DNA of 64,000 nt, from NCBI RefSeq assembly GCF_019578655.1, contig NC_063258.1, forward strand, positions 18,914,802 through 18,978,801, written 5' to 3'. The DNA comes from Ricinus communis (Eukaryota; Streptophyta; Magnoliopsida; Malpighiales; Euphorbiaceae). Below the pieces are notes generated by a model that saw only the letters and a program-made list of their open reading frames with translations, made no database searches and was not told the origin of the DNA. Below, in pieces: positions 59,453-64,000 of this stretch (within the stretch, counting starts at the first letter, position 1; every line of letters begins with the position of its first letter). Both the position numbers and the translations under genes were made by a program.

Positions 59453-60875
59453 TGATGGGTGCTACTTGTGTTAGCTACAATCTAAGGCAGTGTACCTATC
59501 GATGCAGTCTAGCACTAATGGCAAGTATCAAGGTCGTATTCCTCGAGAAAGTGAAAGCCCAGAGTTACTCCTTTGTTCTTTGTTATATTAACCTAAAATG
59601 AATGATGAATAGATTCTAAACTAACTAATAGCTACAAGCTAAGTTCTAAGGGAGATGCAGGAGTAATTGATAACTAAAATAACCAAGACAAGAAAGCAAA
59701 CCCAAAGGGAACCTAAACTAGTTGGCAATCAAACAAAAGATAAAGGATTGGTGAGTCTAATTATGCTACCCGTAGATGAATTCTTAACCGAATTCGGTTT
59801 CTCTCTCGAGATAACTGAATTCCTAAACCTAATAACCTAAAGTTGGAATCTCTTCCTAACGATTGATTCTTAAATTAGCATTAAGCTTTAATCCGGCTCT
59901 ATTAAGCTTTGTTAATTCCTAATCCGGCTAGTTAATTATACTTATCTCTAAGCGATTATTAACCAGTTCTTGCTATTCAAAATTTCAATTGCCAAATGGA
60001 CTTCTCAATCACACAAAGTAATCTAAACACACAATTCACAACGTCTGATGAATGATGCATTATCTTATTAATACTGAAAGCAAGAAGAATACAAAACTAA
60101 CCCAAACAATCCAACAATATAATACTAAGCTAACATAGTAAAGAAATCCCAATGGATTAATCAATCTAGTTAATCATGTTCATTATCAAAATACACAAGA
60201 ATTCAATTACAACAATGAGCAAAGGTAGAGAAAACCCGATTATACCCTTAGATGAGAGTAAACAGCCCCAATTCCTCTTGCTCGATTTGAAAACCAATCA
60301 ACGAACCTCGCCCAATCTTCAATCTTTGAAGGGAATCCGATTGAAACCTTGATCCAAGTCTCCTTTTCCCTTGGTTCCAGCTCAGAAAACCCTTAGAGAG
60401 AGAAAAATTAGAGTTTGGGACGTTCTCCCCCGCTCTCTCTTTTTCTCTTTTCTCTCTTCTTTCTTTTAATTAATCCCCCCTTTCGCCGCCAACACGGTCG
60501 TGTTCCTGGCCATGTTGGGGACACGGTTTGGTGTTCCTGGCCGTGTTACTCTCTATGGCCGTGCTCCCTAAGAACTACTTTTTCTTTGATGTTTGATGCA
60601 CCCAACATGGCCGTGTTGGTGCCCGTGTTGGGAACACAGCCAGTGTTGAAACCAACACGGCCATGTTCAGCTTCCTCATGCTCGTACTTAGCTTGTTTCA
60701 GCAGCTTCGGTGTCCAATTATGCTCAAATTCTTTCCTTTATCATCCTTTGACTTCTTTTGGACCTAATGTACACAAACAGATGCATAGAATGAGTATTGG
60801 GACCAATTCACATCCAAATGTCCTTAAAATCAATCTTAAAAACTCCATTTAGATGTGTGTATTTTACGCACATCA
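59453..60875 (-). mobile_element. Athila-type solo LTR, 1,423 bp, TSD AATAC
   Basis: The plus-strand ends are TGATGGGTGCTACTTG and TTTTACGCACATCA, flanked by AATAC on both sides (59,448-59,452 and 60,876-60,880). Internal blocks follow the Athila LTR order: 'ctaaggcagtgtacctatcg', 'tgcagtctagcac', 'gtatcaaggtcgtattcc', 'cttatctctaagcg', 'aatcatgttcat'. The CACGG/CCGTG palindromic cluster is at about 60,490-60,690. It is a different subfamily from the full-length element. A 145-codon frame inside (60,415-60,852) is non-coding U3. Confidence 0.92.
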
Positions 60876-60880
60876 AATAC

Positions 60881-61200
60881 GAACATTAACCGTAATGAAC
60901 ATTAAGTTCATAGATAATGAATATTTAAATAGAAAGAGAATTAATTATTATAAAATATTATATCTAATGGATATTATACATATAGAAAATGAATATTTTA
61001 GTGTATGTAAATGAATAGAAAAAATTAGAATATATCTAGTTTAATAAAAATATTTTGACATGTGTTACTATATTTTAATACATATGATTTTTAATTTTGA
61101 CACATGTAGTTATTATTGACATGTAGAATTCAATTTTATGTATAATTTTATATTTTTCCATTAATCTATTTATAATTTTTATATTTTTATATTGATAAAA
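60881..61200 (+). repeat. AT-rich duplicated repeat, copy B, second part
   Basis: 'attaagttcatagataatga', 'ctaatggatattatacatat', 'gacatgtgttactatattt' and 'attattgacatgtagaattc' continue copy B in register with copy A, confirming that the solo LTR split a pre-existing repeat. Confidence 0.65.
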
Positions 61201-62564
61201 TCTTAAAATATAAAAAAATAACAAAGACGTTAAAATATTTATTTTATTATTATTTTAAAATATTTTAGTTAATTATAAAATATTAAAAGATATATTTAAT
61301 TTTATATATAAATTTAATTTATATTATTATTTATAATTAAAATAATTACGACGGTTATACAATGACGGTAAACGACTAGCTTTCATAAATATATAAAAGA
61401 TATATTTAAAGTATTATTTTTAATATTATATTAATTTTACATTCATTTTATTACAATTAAAAAATAAAAATCTAATGTCTCAAAAATAAATATACTTGTG
61501 AAAATAAAAATATTTCAAATAATGACCGTAAAATAATTATAACGGTCGTTTAATACATAAATAAATGACTAATTCTTATAAATGTATAAAAAATTTAGTC
61601 AATATATAATTTTTAATACAATATTAATTTTTATTAATTTATTTTATTATAATTTAAAAAAATTAAAACGGTACAATATTAATAAAAATTTAAAGAGGCG
61701 GGGACTTTTGCAATTTGAAAAGAAGGAAAAAGCTATTATACTCTCTCCCTATCCACACACACAGACGTGCTGCTTCTATACTTCGGTCCACATAGAATCA
61801 TGGACCGGGTTTTATGTTATAAGTATTGTAGGAGAAAGAATTCAGCTGAGACTAGTGTTATCATTAATATTATACTACTTTCTCACTCACTTGTAACCCA
61901 CATTTTTGGCATAGCTTTTCACAATAAAATTTATGATTCTTTTATTTAGCTATTCAAATTATAAAAATAATTTTAAGAAAAAGTTAAAATTTCTAATTTT
62001 AAAAAAAAAAAATTCTGAAAGATAAATTTTAAAAACTAGAACAACTAGAAGCAAATTTGGAAATTTTATGCCAAGTGGACTGCATTCAATCAATCTCCCT
62101 TCTGAATCTTCATTACTAAGATATTAGTTTTATAGAATTACATTTTCTTTTTTCTGATGTCTGGGCTAATTTCTGCACCAAGGCCTTTTATTTTCCCTCC
62201 TATTTATTTATTTATATTTTTAAAAACATAAGAGTATACTGAAGTTATAAAGTAAGAACACTTCAAATGAAAGGGTAGAAAATGAAGCTAGGTCGATAGA
62301 AAAGGGTAAATTTTCTTTCATTTCCATTTCTGAGAAATTAATGTACAAAATCAGAGAAATAGAGGATCTAATTATGTTATAGAAAAATTACAAGAAAACT
62401 GAATTTGGATCCTTCAGTCTAACTCTTTCTGGGCAGAAATCAGCCCAATTCACTTTACTTACTTAATTAGTCACATGTTATAATAAAATAAAAATCTGCT
62501 ACAACTTAAGTAACCTACTATAGTAAGTTAAAGTTTACCTGATATTTACCTTTAATAGCATGTC
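61201..62564. other. AT-rich intergenic DNA, no gene supported
   Basis: Very AT-rich to about 61,690, then a less biased stretch (61,690-61,950) with 'ctattatactctctccctat' and a CA run 'ccacacacacagac' resembling a promoter or leader but with no adequate reading frame. The remainder is featureless apart from T- and A-runs. Confidence 0.4.
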
Positions 62565-62712
62565 AATTTCTAGGTGGACACTACACCTAGGTGTACTGCA
62601 GAGAAAGTCATAAGAATATTGATTATTTATGAAAGCTTTTATTATTTTTATGATGCATATTAGAAAAATTTTATGTTTGATATAAACATTCATCATTTAT
62701 AGGCATAATATT
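62565..62712 (-). repeat. Hairpin-bearing inverted repeat end
   Basis: It contains the stem-loop CTAGGTG-gacacta-CACCTAG (62,571-62,591) followed by 'aagtcataagaatattgatt', and its distal part is the inverted partner of 59,238-59,345. A similar hairpin 'ctaggtgcatagaacaccta' lies at about 58,347. It looks like the end of a small non-autonomous element. Confidence 0.45.
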
Positions 62713-64000
62713 CGTAATACCCGAAATTTATCTTTTTAGTAATAATAATAATAATAAATCTAGAAGTTTTAAAATTTAATGAATGTGATTAGAGTAAAGA
62801 ATTTTATTTTTTAAATTGGATAAATTATGACAATTATTGATGAGATCCTATTCTAAAAAGGATTTTAAATGTTAAATAGAAATTTAAGAAATTATTAACC
62901 CGTATTTAATATGTTTAATTAAATAAGAACTTGCAAAGTGAATTATATAAAATGTGATTTACTTCTAGTAAGTATCACCCTTGTTATTTAGTATGTATAA
63001 ATGTAATTAAATTTGTCTAATTGGAGGCTATAAAAATAATTATTTTAAAGAAATTATTTAGGGAAAAGGTAAATTTTAATTAGTAAGATGGTATTGGATT
63101 TAATTAAAAGTAGTAAATAAATTGATTAATTAAGTTAATTTTATTTTAGGATTAAATTGAAATTTATATTTGAGGAGGAGGCTAAAAGTATAGTTGAATT
63201 AATAATGGGGTTTTAGTGGAAAATATACCGGTTGGTATTTTTGTAAATAATAGTGTCAGTAGGACATTATGGTAATATCAAATATAAAAGCAAGGGTAAA
63301 TAAATAACTCTCTATTTATAATAATTTTAATTTGGCTTAAAGGTAGCAACCAATGGCTTAATTAAAAGAGTGATATTAAGCTTGAGAGTTTAAGAAGAAT
63401 TTTCAGGGATTAATAATCTTTAACTAAAGAATGTAGGGACTAAATGGCGATATGAAAAGAAAAAGAAAGAAAAAAAAAAGGAAAGGAGAAGAAGGAGACG
63501 AGGAAGAGAAAGAGGGAAATTTGAGATGCCTTTGATGGCAGATGGTGGAGGAGCTCACGAGGTCCTTGAAGGCCGTCAAGCGGTGAGTTGGCGAGCATGC
63601 GGCGGTGAAGCCAGCGTCAAGCAGCAAAAAAATGGAAGAATTGGCAGCAGCTTCTTCGATGCTGTCCATGGCTTTTCCAGCGACGGCAACAACTGCATCT
63701 AGTGGCGATCAACTTGCCTGAGGGTGGGTTTCCATTTGGGGGTAGCAACAGTGGTAATGGTGGCTGAAGGAGTGAGACCCAACGAAGGAAGGTTTGTATA
63801 GGCAGCTGGGATGTTAGACTTTTTCGGCCATCTCTGGCGAGTTATGGCTGATCGGAGTTTATGTCACAAGCTTTTCCAATAGCACTAATTTTATAGCGAT
63901 CAGATTCCATTGGGAAATCATCGGTTAAAACTGTTTGTGATGTATCGGTATGATCAAGGACTGGATCAGAGAATCAGATGCTAGCATCATTGTCTATGTG
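62713..64000 (+). mobile_element. Probable start of another gypsy LTR, running off the window
   Basis: It begins CGTAATACCCGAAATTT, one base away from the TGTAATACCC start common to Tekay-type plant LTRs. It continues with AT-rich, single-stranded-looking 'aggattaaattgaaatt' stretches and 'gggactaaatggcgatatg', then a purine run (63,455-63,510) and a GC-richer part with 'gcggtgaagccagcg'. This succession is usual in such LTRs. No end, PBS or TSD lies in the window, and the first base is not T-G, so the call is tentative. The 81-codon minus-strand frame at 63,424-63,669 is the purine run read backwards. Confidence 0.4.

Noticed and set aside
60415..60852. 145-codon plus-strand frame
   Set aside because: Lies entirely inside a solo Athila-type LTR with TSD and is antisense GC-rich U3 sequence.
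63424..63669. 81-codon minus-strand frame with a poly-F/S tail
   Set aside because: The tail is a purine run read on the other strand; composition artefact in a probable LTR.
1..64000. tRNA, rRNA or other structured RNA genes
   Set aside because: No cloverleaf, rRNA-like or snRNA-like sequence recognised by eye on either strand; only PBS sites complementary to tRNA ends.

Overview
The window is plant nuclear DNA, most probably from a eudicot, and consists almost entirely of transposable-element DNA. The evidence is Ty3/gypsy polyprotein remnants of the Athila and chromovirus (CRM/Reina-like) types, LTRs with TG...CA ends and 5-bp target duplications, AT-rich filler, and no bacterial-style gene packing. 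I found no intact host gene, rRNA, tRNA or CRISPR array. Short reading frames throughout are mostly by-products of repeats.

Layout. (1) Bases 1-11,311 and 34,868-46,220 are near-identical inverted copies of each other (arms of at least 11.3 kb, about 99% identical in the stretches compared, differing by small indels). They share the same solo LTRs at the same sites. A run of exactly 500 N (11,320-11,819) lies at the inner end of the left arm. (2) The arms and much of the rest (18.0-22.1 kb, 46.2-57.4 kb) consist of head-to-tail, locally inverted copies of a roughly 1-kb unit. Each unit has a TATA-like box followed by a segment resembling the R/U5 region of the nearby gypsy LTRs. I call this the R1 array. 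(3) Between the arms lie a truncated chromovirus-like element on the minus strand (11.8-18.0 kb: pol remnant, PBS, 5' LTR), split by a 2.3-kb solo LTR, and a complete but decayed Athila-lineage element on the minus strand (22,070-34,592). The Athila element has both LTRs, PBS, PPT, TSD, gag, protease, RT, RNase H, integrase and an Athila-type extra 'env-like' ORF. (4) Right of the arms, 46.8-57.3 kb holds R1 units interrupted by chromovirus LTR pieces, a second truncated pol (51.2-54.1 kb), a solo LTR with perfect TSD (56,417-57,302) and one decayed coding-like fragment (49.7-50.0 kb). (5) From 57.4 kb to the end the DNA is AT-rich and outside the array. It has a solo Athila-type LTR with perfect TSD (59,453-60,875) inserted in a duplicated AT-rich repeat, and a probable further LTR start at 62,713 running off the window.

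Most notable points: the giant inverted repeat, which may be real or may be a misplaced haplotype contig next to the gap; a possible internal promoter plus 5'-leader intron ahead of the Athila env-like ORF, with the promoter resembling the element's own U3; the C-terminus of the chromovirus polyprotein encoded inside its LTR, with an expanding 15-bp repeat; and a small inversion junction shared by three places in the array.

How the parts relate: none of the elements appears able to move by itself, since every pol is broken by stops, frameshifts or truncation. The history suggested is array formation, then LTR insertions and LTR-LTR recombination to solo LTRs, then Athila insertion (its LTRs differ by a few percent), then a much younger inverted duplication (about 1% divergence) or its assembly look-alike.
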